64,000 bases of DNA from assembly GCF_002002925.1 (NCBI RefSeq), contig NZ_CP019511.1, positions 2,604,001-2,668,000 of the forward strand, written 5' to 3'. A program made the position numbers and the translations under genes. The stretch is from Sphingomonas sp. LM7 (GTDB lineage Bacteria; Pseudomonadota; Alphaproteobacteria; Sphingomonadales; Sphingomonadaceae). The notes below the pieces were generated by a model. It did no database searches. It was not told the DNA's origin and was given only the letters and a program-made list of their open reading frames with translations. Of the stretch, positions 38,944 to 48,134 are shown piece after piece (position 1 is the first letter of the stretch; each line of letters opens with the position of its first letter).

Positions 38944-40194
38944 TTAAGCAAACAACCGCGCCGGCGCATCGGCTTCGCGCAATGCCGCCTCCGCCTCGAC
39001 CATATAATCCCGCGTGATCGGCAGCGCCGTCCGCGAACGCGATAGCTGGAGCTGGTAATTGACCAGCCCGCCATGGACGAACGCGACGTACGAGCCGGCC
39101 AGATAGAAGGTCCACATCCGGAAGAAGCGCTCGTCATAAAGTGCGACGATCTCGTCCTTCGCGGCAACGGTGCGATCGTACCAGGCCTTGAGTGTATAGG
39201 CGAAGTGGAGCCGTAGCACCTCCACGTCGGTCGGAAACATGCGCAGCCCCTCATAGCCCTGTGCGATCTCCGACAGCGCCGGGATATAGCCGCCGGGAAA
39301 GATGTATTTGAGCGTGAACGCGTCGGTCACCCCCGGCGCGCCGGCGCGGCCGATCGTGTGGAGCAGCATCACGCCTTCGGGCGTCAGCAGCTCGCGAACT
39401 TTCCGAAAGAAGGTGCGGTATTGCGGTGTGCCGACATGCTCGAACATGCCGACCGAGACGATGCGATCGAACTGCCCGGTGACCTGCCGATAATCGATCA
39501 GCTCGAAGCGGACCTTGCCATGGACGCCGCGTTCGGCGGCGCGTTCGCGCGCGATCTTGAGCTGCTCCTCCGAAAGCGTGACACCCACCACTTCGGCACC
39601 GGTCTTCTCGTGGATGTAGAGCGCCATCCCGCCCCAGCCACAGCCGATGTCGAGCACGCGCATCCCCGGCTGAATCGCCAATTTGGCGACGATGTGCGCC
39701 TTCTTGTCGAGCTGCGCCTGCTCCAGCACGTCGCCCGGATCAGTATAATAAGCGCAGCTATATTGCCGGTCGGCATCGAGGAAGAGATCGTACAGCCGCC
39801 GCGACAGATCATAATGATGCGCGACGTTGCGCTTCGCTTTCTGGGCCATGTTGTAGCGGCCGATCCGGTGCGCCACGCCATTGAGGAAGCGGCGGAACGG
39901 CGTCGGATCCAGCGCGGCAGTCGCGTCTTCCCAGCGATTGTTGCCGGTCATCAGCATCAGCAGGTCGAGGATGTCGCCCTGCTCGATCGTCAGCCGGCCG
40001 TTCATATAGGCTTCCGCTGCGCCCAGGCTGGGATCGCGCAGGATCGCCGCGGCGGCGCCCGCGCCGAAGCGGATCGTCACCGGCCGCAGCTGCGAATCCG
40101 GTGCGCCGAAGCTGCGGCGCGTGCCGTCCGCATGGATCACGGTGAGTTCGCCGCGCTCCACCGCGCGCGCGAAAAAGCGATCGATCAACGCCAT
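38944..40194 (-). CDS. cfa: Cyclopropane-fatty-acyl-phospholipid synthase family methyltransferase
   Basis: A 416-residue SAM-dependent enzyme. Motif I is VLDIGCGWGGMALYIHE; HYDLSRRLYDLFLDADRQYSCAYY, IVSVGMFEHVG and FTLKYIFPGGYIP are typical of Cfa. It adds a methylene to unsaturated chains of membrane phospholipids, often in stationary phase or under acid stress. The N-terminal ~120 residues form the lipid-binding domain. Monocistronic, between DUF1801 (convergent) and the molybdopterin operon. Confidence 0.9.
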   Translation of the reverse strand: MALIDRFFARAVERGELTVIHADGTRRSFGAPDSQLRPVTIRFGAGAAAAILRDPSLGAAEAYMNGRLTIEQGDILDLLMLMTGNNRWEDATAALDPTPFRRFLNGVAHRIGRYNMAQKAKRNVAHHYDLSRRLYDLFLDADRQYSCAYYTDPGDVLEQAQLDKKAHIVAKLAIQPGMRVLDIGCGWGGMALYIHEKTGAEVVGVTLSEEQLKIARERAAERGVHGKVRFELIDYRQVTGQFDRIVSVGMFEHVGTPQYRTFFRKVRELLTPEGVMLLHTIGRAGAPGVTDAFTLKYIFPGGYIPALSEIAQGYEGLRMFPTDVEVLRLHFAYTLKAWYDRTVAAKDEIVALYDERFFRMWTFYLAGSYVAFVHGGLVNYQLQLSRSRTALPITRDYMVEAEAALREADAPARLFA

Positions 40195-40275
40195 CAGACC
40201 GTCCTACGCAAACAGCCCCACCCGCCTCTTAACTAGGAACGTAACGACGTTCTGCAATCGGGAAAATATGTCCGG

Positions 40276-41007
40276 TTAAATTCCGGCGTACCATTCATAG
40301 GCGTTGGAATCTTCCCAATAGCCGCCCTTGCCCGACCCGATCGCGGCAAGGCTCGCCACCGCTTCGACTCGCATGACATATTTGGCGTGCTTGTAGCCAA
40401 GCTGGCGCTCGACGCGGAGGCGGACCGGCGCGCCATGGCCGACCGACAGATATGCGTCGTTCATCGCCCATGCGAGAATGGTCTGTGGGTGGAAGGCATC
40501 GACCAGGTCGATCGACTCGTAATAGGGCTGGCTGCCGAAGCGATCGGCGCAGTGGAAGACGATGTAGCGCGCGGTGTCGCGGATGCCGGCGAGCTGCAGG
40601 ATAGTCTCGAGCCGCGGCCCCTGCCATTTGCCGACCGCGCTCCATCCCTCGACGCAATCGTGCCGGGTGATCTGTGCGCGCTGCGGCAGCGCCTGGATCT
40701 GCGCGAGGCTGAGATCGAGCGGCCGCGCGACCAGCCCGTCGACGCGCAGCCGCCAGTCGGCGAAGCGGTTGGCCGCGAGCGCATTATATTCCGGCGTGTT
40801 CGGGTTGGCGGTGCCGTTGACCCGGAAGATCGGGCTGCGCTGCTCGGCGCGGAATTCACGCGCGAGCGCGGCGCGGCCGGTGATCGAACGCTGGAGGAAG
40901 CGGTGCGCATCCTCGGCGCTGAGCAAGGCGGGGTTGTCGGTGAGCGAATCGCAGCCAGCAAGGAGTATCGCGCCAGTGCCGACGATCAGGGTGCGGCGGG
41001 TGATCAC
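40276..41007 (-). CDS. Molybdopterin-dependent oxidoreductase, sulfite oxidase fold, exported
   Basis: A 243-residue protein of the sulfite-oxidase/YedY fold. The N-terminus TRRTLIVGTGAILLAGC combines a twin-arginine-like motif and a lipobox (Cys19), suggesting Tat export and lipid anchoring. RHDCVEGWSAVGKWQG contains the conserved molybdenum-ligating Cys118; GYKHAKYVMRVE is another conserved segment. It starts at a GTG overlapping the cytochrome b stop (GTGA), so electrons probably flow to that cytochrome. Compared with MsrP, it is shorter and lacks its usual start; sulfite, sulfoxide or another S-oxide could be substrates. Confidence 0.85.
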   Translation of the reverse strand: MITRRTLIVGTGAILLAGCDSLTDNPALLSAEDAHRFLQRSITGRAALAREFRAEQRSPIFRVNGTANPNTPEYNALAANRFADWRLRVDGLVARPLDLSLAQIQALPQRAQITRHDCVEGWSAVGKWQGPRLETILQLAGIRDTARYIVFHCADRFGSQPYYESIDLVDAFHPQTILAWAMNDAYLSVGHGAPVRLRVERQLGYKHAKYVMRVEAVASLAAIGSGKGGYWEDSNAYEWYAGI

Positions 41008-41708
41008 GCGTCGTCCTCCGGCACGCGCCACCGGCCGGTGATCATTGCGCGCACTTCGTTGAGCGGCCCGGCGAGGATCACCAGCGCCAGGTGGACGACA
41101 AGGAAGACCGTCATGCCCGCCATCGCAATGAAATGGACCGAGCGCGCCGACTGGCGCCCGCCGAACAGGTCGGCGAGCCACGGCCACATCCCCGGCGAGA
41201 TCGCGAGCCCCGAGACGATCAGCAGCGGAATCAGCCCCAAGACGACGCCGGCATAGCTGAGCTTCTGGAAGATATTGTACGCGCGCGGATCCTCGGCATC
41301 GTGGAAGCGCAGCGCGAGATGTGCCTTTAAGTCGGACAACAGCGCACGCGGCGCCAGCTCGCCGCGGCGAATGCGCAGGTCGCGCTGGAAATGCCGGTTC
41401 AGCAGCCCGACGATCATGTACGCCAGCAGCCCGAAACCGAGCACCAGCGCGAAGAACAGATGCCAGTGGCGCGCGCCGGCCAGGCTGTAATGGCTCGGGA
41501 TCGTCGCCCAGCCGGGAAAGCGCGGCAGCTCGAGCCAGGCCGGATCGAAATTGGCGCCGTAATGCCCCCAATAGAGCCGCGGATGTGCGTTGAATATCAT
41601 CAGCCCGCTGGGAATCAGCACCAGGATCGCAAGCGCGTTGACCCAGTGCCAGAGGCGGGTGAACAGCCGGTGCCGATAGACCGTGCGGGGCTTTGGCGGA
41701 GCATCCAT
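41004..41708 (-). CDS. Cytochrome b561/b6-type membrane protein
   Basis: A 234-residue protein with four to five membrane helices and histidines positioned for heme: LWHWVNAL, GARHWHLFFALV and VVHLALVI. It matches the Ni,Fe-hydrogenase-type cytochrome b / cytochrome b561 domain that carries electrons between quinones and an exported molybdoenzyme. It is between a TauE/SafE exporter gene (14 bp upstream) and the molybdopterin enzyme (overlapping). Confidence 0.88.
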   Translation of the reverse strand: MDAPPKPRTVYRHRLFTRLWHWVNALAILVLIPSGLMIFNAHPRLYWGHYGANFDPAWLELPRFPGWATIPSHYSLAGARHWHLFFALVLGFGLLAYMIVGLLNRHFQRDLRIRRGELAPRALLSDLKAHLALRFHDAEDPRAYNIFQKLSYAGVVLGLIPLLIVSGLAISPGMWPWLADLFGGRQSARSVHFIAMAGMTVFLVVHLALVILAGPLNEVRAMITGRWRVPEDDA

Positions 41709-41722
41709 TCCCGCCCTTTAGC

Positions 41723-42481
41723 CTATCCGCCGTACGCGCGCACGAAGAAGACGAGCGTCGTCGCGCCGGTGACGAGCAGCGTCCAGCCGCGCACCATAGC
41801 GGGTGACAGCTTCTTGCCGATCACCGCGCCGAGCCACCCGCCCAGGATCGATCCGAGCAGCATCGGCAGGCACGCCCACCACCACACCATCGCGAAGCCG
41901 ATGAAGATGAACGCCGCGGCGAAGTTGGCGACCGCGAGCATCAGCGTGCGGATCGCGAACAGCTCGCGCGGGCGGATATTGGCGAGCAGGCCATAGACCG
42001 CCGTGGTGATCAGCCCGACGCCGCCGCCGAAATAACCGCCATAGATGCCCAGAAACGCCTGGGTGACGAGCAACGTCCGCCGCCCGATCGTAACGCGGGC
42101 ATGCAGCCAGTCGGCCGCGTGCTTGCCGAACACCATCACCACGAAGGCAAACAGCAGCAGCCAGGGGATGAGGATGTCGAACGTCTCGGTTGGCGTCAGC
42201 ACCAGCAAGAGGCTGCCGACCAGCCCGAAGACGAAAGTGATCGCCGCCAGCAGCTTGACCGACATGCCGGCGACCGGGGCCAGTTCGTCGCGATAGGCCC
42301 AGGCGCTCGTCCCTGCGCCGGGGAGCAGCGCGACGTTCGAACTGGCATTGGCGATGTTGGCGGGCAGCCCCAGCGCGATCAGCACGGGCAAGGTCGCAAA
42401 AGTCCCGCCCCCGGCCAACGCATTCATCGCGCCGCCGACGATGCCGGCGCCGGCGGCCAGTGCTATCGAGAAGAGATCCAA
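41723..42481 (-). CDS. TauE/SafE-family anion exporter
   Basis: A 252-residue inner-membrane protein with about eight helices. The family signature GAMNALAGGGTFATLPVL occurs near the N-terminus and again as YGGYFGGGVGLI mid-protein. Members export sulfite, sulfoacetate or other organosulfur anions. A TTG start at 42481 with nearby AGG is weak. It heads an operon with a cytochrome b and a sulfite-oxidase-fold enzyme, fitting sulfite handling. Confidence 0.87.
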   Translation of the reverse strand: MDLFSIALAAGAGIVGGAMNALAGGGTFATLPVLIALGLPANIANASSNVALLPGAGTSAWAYRDELAPVAGMSVKLLAAITFVFGLVGSLLLVLTPTETFDILIPWLLLFAFVVMVFGKHAADWLHARVTIGRRTLLVTQAFLGIYGGYFGGGVGLITTAVYGLLANIRPRELFAIRTLMLAVANFAAAFIFIGFAMVWWWACLPMLLGSILGGWLGAVIGKKLSPAMVRGWTLLVTGATTLVFFVRAYGG

Positions 42482-42490
42482 CCTAAATCC

Positions 42491-42516
42491 GTTCGCGCTG
42501 AGCTTGTCGAAGCGCC
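42491..42516. repeat. GTTCGCNCTGAGCTTGTCGAAG-type intergenic repeat
   Basis: A copy of the sequence GTTCGCGCTGAGCTTGTCGAAG, of the type very common in sphingomonad intergenic DNA. Partial relatives are at about 43184 and 58033. Lies in the divergent promoter region between TauE and the methyltransferase. Confidence 0.5.
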
Positions 42517-42581
42517 GTACTTGTTTTTCCGCCGCAGGAAAGGGCAGAACAGCGCTTCATTCCATGCCCGGAGACGCGCCG

Positions 42582-43193
42582 ATGAACGACGTGCTGGCAG
42601 ATTATGCCGCAGCGGCGACCCCGGAAATGATCGCCGGCTATGACGCGCTCCCGCCCGAGCAGATCTACGCGTCGGTGCGCGATTTCCTCCCGCGCAAGCC
42701 CGCCCGGATCGTTGATATCGGCGCCGGCACCGGCCGCGACGCGGCGTGGTTCGCCGGGCAGGGACACACCGTGCTGGCAGTCGAGCCGGTACGCGAATTG
42801 CGCGAGGCCGGCATCGCGCTCCACGGCGACCGGATCGCATGGCTCGACGATACGCTTCCCGATCTCGCCAAGCTGCCGCCGCATGGACCGTTCGATCTCG
42901 TCATGCTGTGCGCCGTCTGGCACCATCTCGACACCACCGATCGCGCCCGCGCCATGCCGGTGCTGGCGCAAGTCACAGCGCCCGCCGGTCGGCTGATCCT
43001 GTCGCTCCGCCACGGTCCGGATGCACCGGGCACCTTCCCCGCACCGCCCGAAGCAACGATCGACCTGGCGCAAGCGGCGGGCTTCGACCTGACGCACCGA
43101 GCCGAAGCGGAGGCAGTGCATGCCGAAAGCCGCGCGGACGGTGTTCGCTGGACGTGGCTGGTACTGACCAAGAGCTCGCTCCGTTCGCCCTGA
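42582..43193 (+). CDS. Class I SAM-dependent methyltransferase
   Basis: A 203-residue Rossmann methyltransferase. Motif I is VDIGAGTGRDAAWFA, motif post-I is VLAVEPV and motif IV is DLVMLCAVWHHLD. It acts on an unidentified small molecule. The ATG at 42582 has GGAGA eight bases before it; the ATG at 42564 is an alternative. Divergent from the TauE operon and convergent with rlmN. Confidence 0.82.
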   Translation: MNDVLADYAAAATPEMIAGYDALPPEQIYASVRDFLPRKPARIVDIGAGTGRDAAWFAGQGHTVLAVEPVRELREAGIALHGDRIAWLDDTLPDLAKLPPHGPFDLVMLCAVWHHLDTTDRARAMPVLAQVTAPAGRLILSLRHGPDAPGTFPAPPEATIDLAQAAGFDLTHRAEAEAVHAESRADGVRWTWLVLTKSSLRSP

Positions 43194-43224
43194 GCAGACG
43201 GGAGCGCGTTCGTTCGAAAGGCGC

Positions 43225-44469
43225 TCAGCCCAGCGCGGCCTGCTTCTCTTCGGCCTGCCGGTCGAGCTCGGCGCGGCTCTTCTTCTCCGACGCGGTCTTG
43301 AGCTGGCCGCAGGCGGCGTCGATGTCGCGGCCGCGCGGCGTGCGCACCGGGGCCGAATACCCCGCCTCGAAGATGATGGTCGAAAAGGCGCGGATCCGCT
43401 CGGGGTCCGAGCATTCGTACGGCGCACCGGGCCAGGGGTTGAACGGGATCAGGTTCACCTTGGCGGGCAGCTTGTACTTCTGGATCAGCCGGACCAGCTC
43501 GCGCGCATCGGCGTCGCTGTCGTTCTTGTCCTTGAGCATCACATATTCGAAGGTGATCCGCCGGGCATTGTTGGCGCCGGGATAGTCGGCACAGGCCTGG
43601 AGCAGCTCCTCGATCCCGTACTTCCGGTTCAGGGGCACGATCTCGTCGCGCACTTCCTTGGTCACCGCATGGAGCGATACCGCAAGGTTCACCCCGATCT
43701 CCTCGCCCGCACGCGCCATCATCGGCACCACGCCCGACGTGCTCAGCGTGATCCGGCGCTTCGACAGCGCAAGGCCGTCGCCGTCCATCACCAGCTTCAG
43801 CGCATCACGGACATTGTCAAAATTGTAGAGCGGCTCGCCCATCCCCATCATCACGATATTGGTGAGCATGCGCCCCTCGGGCTGGCTCGGCCATTCGCCC
43901 AGGCCGTCGCGCGCGAGCATCACCTGCCCGACGATCTCGGCCGGCGTCAGGTTGCGCACCAGCCGCATCGTGCCGGTGTGGCAGAAGCGGCAATTGAGCG
44001 TGCAGCCGACTTGGCTGGACACGCAAAGCGTGCCGCGGTCCGCATCGGGGATGAAGACCATCTCGTAGTCCTGGCCGTCGTCCGAACGCAGCAACCACTT
44101 CCGCGTGCCGTCGGTAGAGACCTGCGCCTCGACGACTTCGGGGCGCGAGATCACGAAGCGCTGTTCGAGCCAGGGCTGCATCGTCTTCGAGATGTCGGTC
44201 ATCAGCGAAAATTCGGTGACGCCGCGGTTGTACATCCAGTGGAAGATCTGCTTGGCGCGCAGCTTGGCCTGCTTGGGCTCGAGCTGCGCGGTCTCCAGCG
44301 CCATCCGCAGATCGAGCTTGGAGAGCCCGAGCAAGTCGATGCGGCCATCGGCGCGCGGCTTGAAATCGCGCGGAACGGGCACGGGATCGATGTGCCCCGG
44401 AATGGGCATGAGGGCGGCCGACTCTGTCTGCATGCGCGCCATGTAGTCGATTTCGTGCAGCTTTTCCAC
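43225..44469 (-). CDS. rlmN: 23S rRNA (adenine-C2)-methyltransferase RlmN
   Basis: A 414-residue radical-SAM enzyme that methylates A2503 of 23S rRNA and A37 of some tRNAs. The cluster motif is CTLNCRFC (Cys156, 160, 163 from the first start), following [23 protein letters not shown] and [16 protein letters not shown] are conserved, with the C-terminal methyl-accepting Cys likely in [13 protein letters not shown]. The annotated GTG at 44469 is weak; ATGs at 44442 and 44433 are in frame. Confidence 0.93.
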   Translation of the reverse strand: MEKLHEIDYMARMQTESAALMPIPGHIDPVPVPRDFKPRADGRIDLLGLSKLDLRMALETAQLEPKQAKLRAKQIFHWMYNRGVTEFSLMTDISKTMQPWLEQRFVISRPEVVEAQVSTDGTRKWLLRSDDGQDYEMVFIPDADRGTLCVSSQVGCTLNCRFCHTGTMRLVRNLTPAEIVGQVMLARDGLGEWPSQPEGRMLTNIVMMGMGEPLYNFDNVRDALKLVMDGDGLALSKRRITLSTSGVVPMMARAGEEIGVNLAVSLHAVTKEVRDEIVPLNRKYGIEELLQACADYPGANNARRITFEYVMLKDKNDSDADARELVRLIQKYKLPAKVNLIPFNPWPGAPYECSDPERIRAFSTIIFEAGYSAPVRTPRGRDIDAACGQLKTASEKKSRAELDRQAEEKQAALG

Positions 44470-44608
44470 TCCCCGCTCCGCCAGCGGGTCGCGGCGATTT
44501 CGGTATCCCTATCCCGCGAATCGAACGCTGCACCGCGGAACGGGTTGCCACTTGGACCCCTGCCCGACCAGCTTGCGTTCAACAGGGGCGTAACAACTGG
44601 AGTGACAC

Positions 44609-45016
44609 ATGAAGTTTCGCAATTCGATGCTGATCACCGCGGCACTGCTCGCCGCCCCCGCAGCCTTTGCGCAGGACGCCCAGACCACCAGCCCCGCACC
44701 GCCGACCACGGCCGCTCCGGCGACCGATCCGTCGGCCCAGACCGGCACCACCGGCTCGGGCACTGCCGCCGCGCTGGTGAGCGACGCCGAAGTCTCGCAA
44801 TTCGCCACCGCCGCGGTAGCCGCTGCCAAGGTCCGCTCGGACGCGACCGTTCCCGATGCTGACAAGAACGCCAAGATGGTCGAAGCGATCTCCGCCACCG
44901 GCCTGCCGCCCGCGCGCTTCAACGAAATCGCCCAGGCGATGCAGGCGGACACCGCGCTCAACAAGCGCATCCAGGACGCCGCTGCCAAGCAGGCCCCGGC
45001 CGCTCCGGCACAATAA
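44609..45016 (+). CDS. Secreted DUF4168-domain protein
   Basis: A 135-residue protein with signal peptide MKFRNSMLITAALLAAPAAFA (cleaved after FAQ) and an Ala/Thr/Pro-rich spacer. The C-terminal ~70 residues (SDAEVSQFATAAVAAAKV, FNEIAQAMQADTALNKRIQ) match the helical DUF4168 family. Family function is unknown; periplasmic. Start after GGAG at six bases. A hairpin follows its stop. Confidence 0.8.
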   Translation: MKFRNSMLITAALLAAPAAFAQDAQTTSPAPPTTAAPATDPSAQTGTTGSGTAAALVSDAEVSQFATAAVAAAKVRSDATVPDADKNAKMVEAISATGLPPARFNEIAQAMQADTALNKRIQDAAAKQAPAAPAQ

Positions 45017-45027
45017 GCCAGGTCCAC

Positions 45028-45050
45028 GGGCGGCGGTGCGATCGCCGCCC
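45028..45050 (+). terminator. Hairpin after DUF4168 gene
   Basis: GGGCGGCG and CGCCGCCC form a perfect 8-bp stem around GTGCGAT, 11 bases after the stop. There is no T tract, so it could be a weak or Rho-assisted terminator. Confidence 0.45.
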
Positions 45051-45162
45051 GGCCTCGGGATCTTGCCTGCCAACTCCCCCGGGTGGCCTCTAGCGACTTG
45101 GGGAACAGCTCGCCCGGCTGCGATAGACCTCCCCTCGACCAGGACTTTCCCGGCGAGCGGGC

Positions 45163-45624
45163 CTAGGCGGTGCGCCCCGCACAGCCCAACGCCGCGGCAT
45201 CGATCGCCGTCGCCGCGCCCTTGAGCGCATAGCTGTCGGCAAAGGCGGCGCCGTTGGTCGCCACCGTCTCCACGCTCATGCTGCGGCCGTCGCGGATCGC
45301 GGCGACCACCGCGGCGTCGGTGCGCGCGTCGGGCGCCCAGGCATCGGCATCGCCGGCGCGCAGGTCGAACCGGCGCTCTCCGATCGACAGCGTCACCCGC
45401 GCATTGGGCGAGCGCGCCCGGCTGAGCCGGATGTGCAGCTGGTTGCGAACCCCCTGCCCCGGCCAGCTCGCGATGCTGGCGAAAGGCTGGCTGCGGCCGC
45501 GCTCGACCGGCCGCGCGATCGCGAAGCAGCGCAGCGGCGAGGGATCGCGAAACGCACCCCAGCTGCCATAAACCCCCAGCGCGTCGCGCGGCAGCATCGC
45601 CAGCAGCAGCGCAAGCGCGATCAT
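45163..45624 (-). CDS. Small secreted IalB-like protein
   Basis: A 153-residue protein with an N-terminal signal (MIALALLLAMLPRDALG) and the start of the IalB-like fold: GVYGSWGAFRDPSPLRCFAIARP, with the Ser/Thr pattern and strands resembling invasion-associated locus B. IalB proteins in alphaproteobacteria are periplasmic and mostly uncharacterised outside Bartonella. It overlaps the preceding phosphatase gene (ATGA) and is co-transcribed. Confidence 0.7.
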   Translation of the reverse strand: MIALALLLAMLPRDALGVYGSWGAFRDPSPLRCFAIARPVERGRSQPFASIASWPGQGVRNQLHIRLSRARSPNARVTLSIGERRFDLRAGDADAWAPDARTDAAVVAAIRDGRSMSVETVATNGAAFADSYALKGAATAIDAAALGCAGRTA

Positions 45625-46271
45625 GCCGGCGCCGCGCCGCGGCCGCTGCCGCGATGGACGATCTGCTCGATGCCATGTTCGATCCGCACGATCGAGCCTT
45701 GCGGCAGATCGGGCGCCACCGGCGCGTCGAATTGCGGCATCACGTCGGCGCCGGTCATCACGCCGCGCAGGATGCGGCTCGACATGCCGTGCATGATCAC
45801 CAGCCGGTCGCCGGGATCGTCATCGGTATCGCCGAGCCACCCCGAAACGCGCGCGGCGATCGCGTCATACCATTCGCCGCCTTCGGGCGGACGGGTGTAG
45901 AGCCCGTGCTCGAGATCGAGGAACGACCCGATCTCGTCGTGCAGCTCGGCATAATAGCGGCCGCTCCACGCCCCCATGCCGATCTCGACCAGGCGATCGT
46001 CGGTCCGCGCCTGGTGCCAGTCGAGCTCGAGATGCTCGGCGATGATCGCCAGCGTCTGCAGCGCCCTGCCCGCGCTGGACGACCACAAGGTCAGCTTGGG
46101 CTTGGGACCCAGGATTTGACGCAGCGCCGCGCCCATTGCGTCGGCCTGGGCGAAGCCCGCGCGGGTGAGCGGCGTGTGTGGATGATCGCCCTGCATCCGG
46201 CGCGCGGTGTTGAACACGGTCTCGCCGTGGCGGGCGATGAAGTCGCGGCCCTTTCGGTGGGAAGCTGGCAT
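45621..46271 (-). CDS. Histidine phosphatase family protein
   Basis: A 216-residue phosphoglycerate-mutase-like enzyme. The nucleophile is His15 in FIARHGETVFN, and VIMHGMSSRILRG holds the second catalytic His. WSSSAGRALQTLAIIAEHL is the conserved acid/arginine region. It probably removes phosphate from a small metabolite or a protein; the substrate is unknown. The ATG at 46271 is where the family begins; a longer open frame to 46355 is rejected. Confidence 0.85.
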   Translation of the reverse strand: MPASHRKGRDFIARHGETVFNTARRMQGDHPHTPLTRAGFAQADAMGAALRQILGPKPKLTLWSSSAGRALQTLAIIAEHLELDWHQARTDDRLVEIGMGAWSGRYYAELHDEIGSFLDLEHGLYTRPPEGGEWYDAIAARVSGWLGDTDDDPGDRLVIMHGMSSRILRGVMTGADVMPQFDAPVAPDLPQGSIVRIEHGIEQIVHRGSGRGAAPA

Positions 46272-46576
46272 GGCCCCTTCATCAGCGCCTGCGCACGGCA
46301 AAGGCAATGGCCGAATTCGGGCGCGCCCAAATTCTGCCTCGTTTCGTTCAGGCAACGAACAGGTGCCTTACGGCATCAGCACACCGGCATCATCATCCGA
46401 AACCGGGTTCACATCCGTTTCTGAAACGGTGGTGCGCGAGATGCGAAGTTCAACCCCCGTGTTGCTCAAATACCACGCTTTCCACTGTTTATCTGAGGTT
46501 CATGCAACTGCCGACTCGCATCCCTAGTTAAGCCCCGGCTCGCTCGAACAAGCGGGCCGATACCCAAGGAGTAGTT
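46272..46576. other. 305-bp promoter region between divergent genes
   Basis: No gene seen. A perfect inverted repeat TTCGTT-N5-AACGAA lies at 46343-46359. It probably contains both the phosphatase and the outer-membrane-protein promoters. TTTCGTTCAGGCA also occurs at 54286. Confidence 0.45.
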
Positions 46577-47230
46577 ATGCGTAAGCTTGTTTTCGTCGCC
46601 GCCCTCGCCGCCTCGTCGGCGCTCGCCGTCCCCGCCTTTGCGCAGGATTCGGCCCCCGGTGGTTTCCGTGTCGGCGTGATCGGCGGTCTCGACATCGTCC
46701 GTCCGGGCGACAGCGAGGATTCGCGCATCAATGGCGACGACCAGAGCATCGAAGGCGCGCTGTACGGCGTAGAGGCGGGCTATGACATCCCGCTTGGCGG
46801 CGCAGTGCTCGGCATCGAAGGCGAACTGAGCGGCTCGACCGCCAAGGTCACCACCGACAGCAGCGATCCCAATTTCTTCGGCTATGGCCGCGTCAAGGCC
46901 GGCCGTGACATCTATGTCGGCGCACGCCTCGGCTTCGAAGCCGCACCGGGCACGCTGGTCTATGCAAAGGGCGGCTACACCAATGCCCGCCTCAACGTGA
47001 CCGCCGACAACGGCACCACCACGCTCGACGAGAACTTCCAGCTCGACGGCTGGCGCGTCGGTGCCGGTGTCGAGAAGTCAATCGGCAGCAACACCTATGC
47101 CAAGATCGAGTATCGCTACTCGAACTACACCAATGCGGACTTCCAGTTCGCCAATGGCACGGTGACCGACACGTTCGACGTCGATACCGATCGTCACCAG
47201 ATCGTCGCGGGCGTCGGCTTCCGCTTCTAA
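46577..47230 (+). CDS. Outer-membrane beta-barrel protein (porin-like), paralogue 1
   Basis: A 217-residue protein with signal peptide MRKLVFVAALAASSALAVPAFA and an eight-stranded barrel pattern. Features include YGVEAGYDIPLGGAVLGIEGE, GRDIYVGARLGF, YAKGGYTNARLNV and KIEYRYSNYTNA, ending in VGVGFRF with C-terminal Phe. Matches OmpW/Opa-like family proteins of sphingomonads. AAGGAG is seven bases upstream. A strong terminator follows, and a paralogue lies 160 bp downstream. Confidence 0.88.
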   Translation: MRKLVFVAALAASSALAVPAFAQDSAPGGFRVGVIGGLDIVRPGDSEDSRINGDDQSIEGALYGVEAGYDIPLGGAVLGIEGELSGSTAKVTTDSSDPNFFGYGRVKAGRDIYVGARLGFEAAPGTLVYAKGGYTNARLNVTADNGTTTLDENFQLDGWRVGAGVEKSIGSNTYAKIEYRYSNYTNADFQFANGTVTDTFDVDTDRHQIVAGVGFRF

Positions 47231-47254
47231 GCGGCGCCGCCTCCAGGCGAAAGG

Positions 47255-47284
47255 AAGGCCGGGGTCCTAAGGGACTCCGGCCTT
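47255..47284 (+). terminator. Rho-independent terminator after OMP paralogue 1
   Basis: AAGGCCGGGGTCC-TAAG-GGACTCCGGCCTT, a 13-bp stem with one G-T pair, followed by CTTCG. Strong stem 24 bases after the stop. Confidence 0.75.
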
Positions 47285-47391
47285 CTTCGCATCTGCGCCT
47301 CGTTCGGGGTTTCACCCGATTCCGGCCTCCAACCAGCCATGCGACCCCTTGATCCGCCGGCATGCAGCCCGGCCGAAGCAGAGGAGTTCGC

Positions 47392-48003
47392 ATGCGTATC
47401 GCGTCGATGGCCGCCCCCTTTCTGGCCGCTGTAACCGCCATGCCCGCCCAGGCGCAGGACGGCAGCTTCACCGGCGTCCATGTCGAAGGCGTGGTCGGAT
47501 GGGACAATTTCAGCAACGGATCGACCGGGATCCGCGAGGATTCGACCGACGGCGTGGTCTGGGGCGGTGCCATCGGATATGATTATGACACCGGCGGCCT
47601 GGTGCTGGGCGCCGAAGCCGAGTTCACCGGCTCCAGCGCCTCGGCAAGCAGCGGCGCGGTGATCGTGCCGACCGACAATTTCCGTATCGAGGCCGACCAC
47701 GACATTTATGTCGGCCTGCGCGCAGGCTATGCCTTCACGCCCCAGTTCCTTGCCTATGCCAAGGGCGGCTATACCGATGCGCGGGTCGAGACGACGTACG
47801 AACCCGGTGTTGCCGGCGCCGTGATCACCGAGGATTCGGCGAATTCCGACGGTTTCCGCGTCGGCGCGGGGCTGGAATACCGCACGCCCGGCGGCTTTTT
47901 CGGACGCCTGGAATATCGGTATTCGCATTATGGCGACATCGACGGCTACGACATCGACATGGATCGCAGCCAGGTGGTGGCGGGCCTCGGCTTCCGCTTC
48001 TGA
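47392..48003 (+). CDS. Outer-membrane beta-barrel protein (porin-like), paralogue 2
   Basis: A 203-residue secreted barrel with signal MRIASMAAPFLAAVTAMPAQAQ. It aligns with the upstream protein: YDTGGLVLGAEAEFTGSS, DHDIYVGLRAGYAF, YAKGGYTDARVET, YRYSHYGDIDG and ending VAGLGFRF. ATG at 47392 with GGAG upstream. The two genes arose by tandem duplication and each has its own terminator. Confidence 0.87.
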   Translation: MRIASMAAPFLAAVTAMPAQAQDGSFTGVHVEGVVGWDNFSNGSTGIREDSTDGVVWGGAIGYDYDTGGLVLGAEAEFTGSSASASSGAVIVPTDNFRIEADHDIYVGLRAGYAFTPQFLAYAKGGYTDARVETTYEPGVAGAVITEDSANSDGFRVGAGLEYRTPGGFFGRLEYRYSHYGDIDGYDIDMDRSQVVAGLGFRF

Positions 48004-48033
48004 GCCATACTGCGCCATTTTGCTGTGCATGAC

Positions 48034-48064
48034 AGGGTCGGGGCGCTTGCCCCGGCCCTTTTTG
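48034..48064 (+). terminator. Rho-independent terminator after OMP paralogue 2
   Basis: GGGTCGGGGC-GCTT-GCCCCGGCCC, a 10-bp stem with one G-G/T irregularity, then TTTTTG. Classic form. Confidence 0.8.
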
Positions 48065-48134
48065 CCGTTAGAGATTATGGACGAGCCAATTCGCCAGCGC
48101 CCGGATTCGTGCGCGGCACCGGGGGTTTTGAGTG

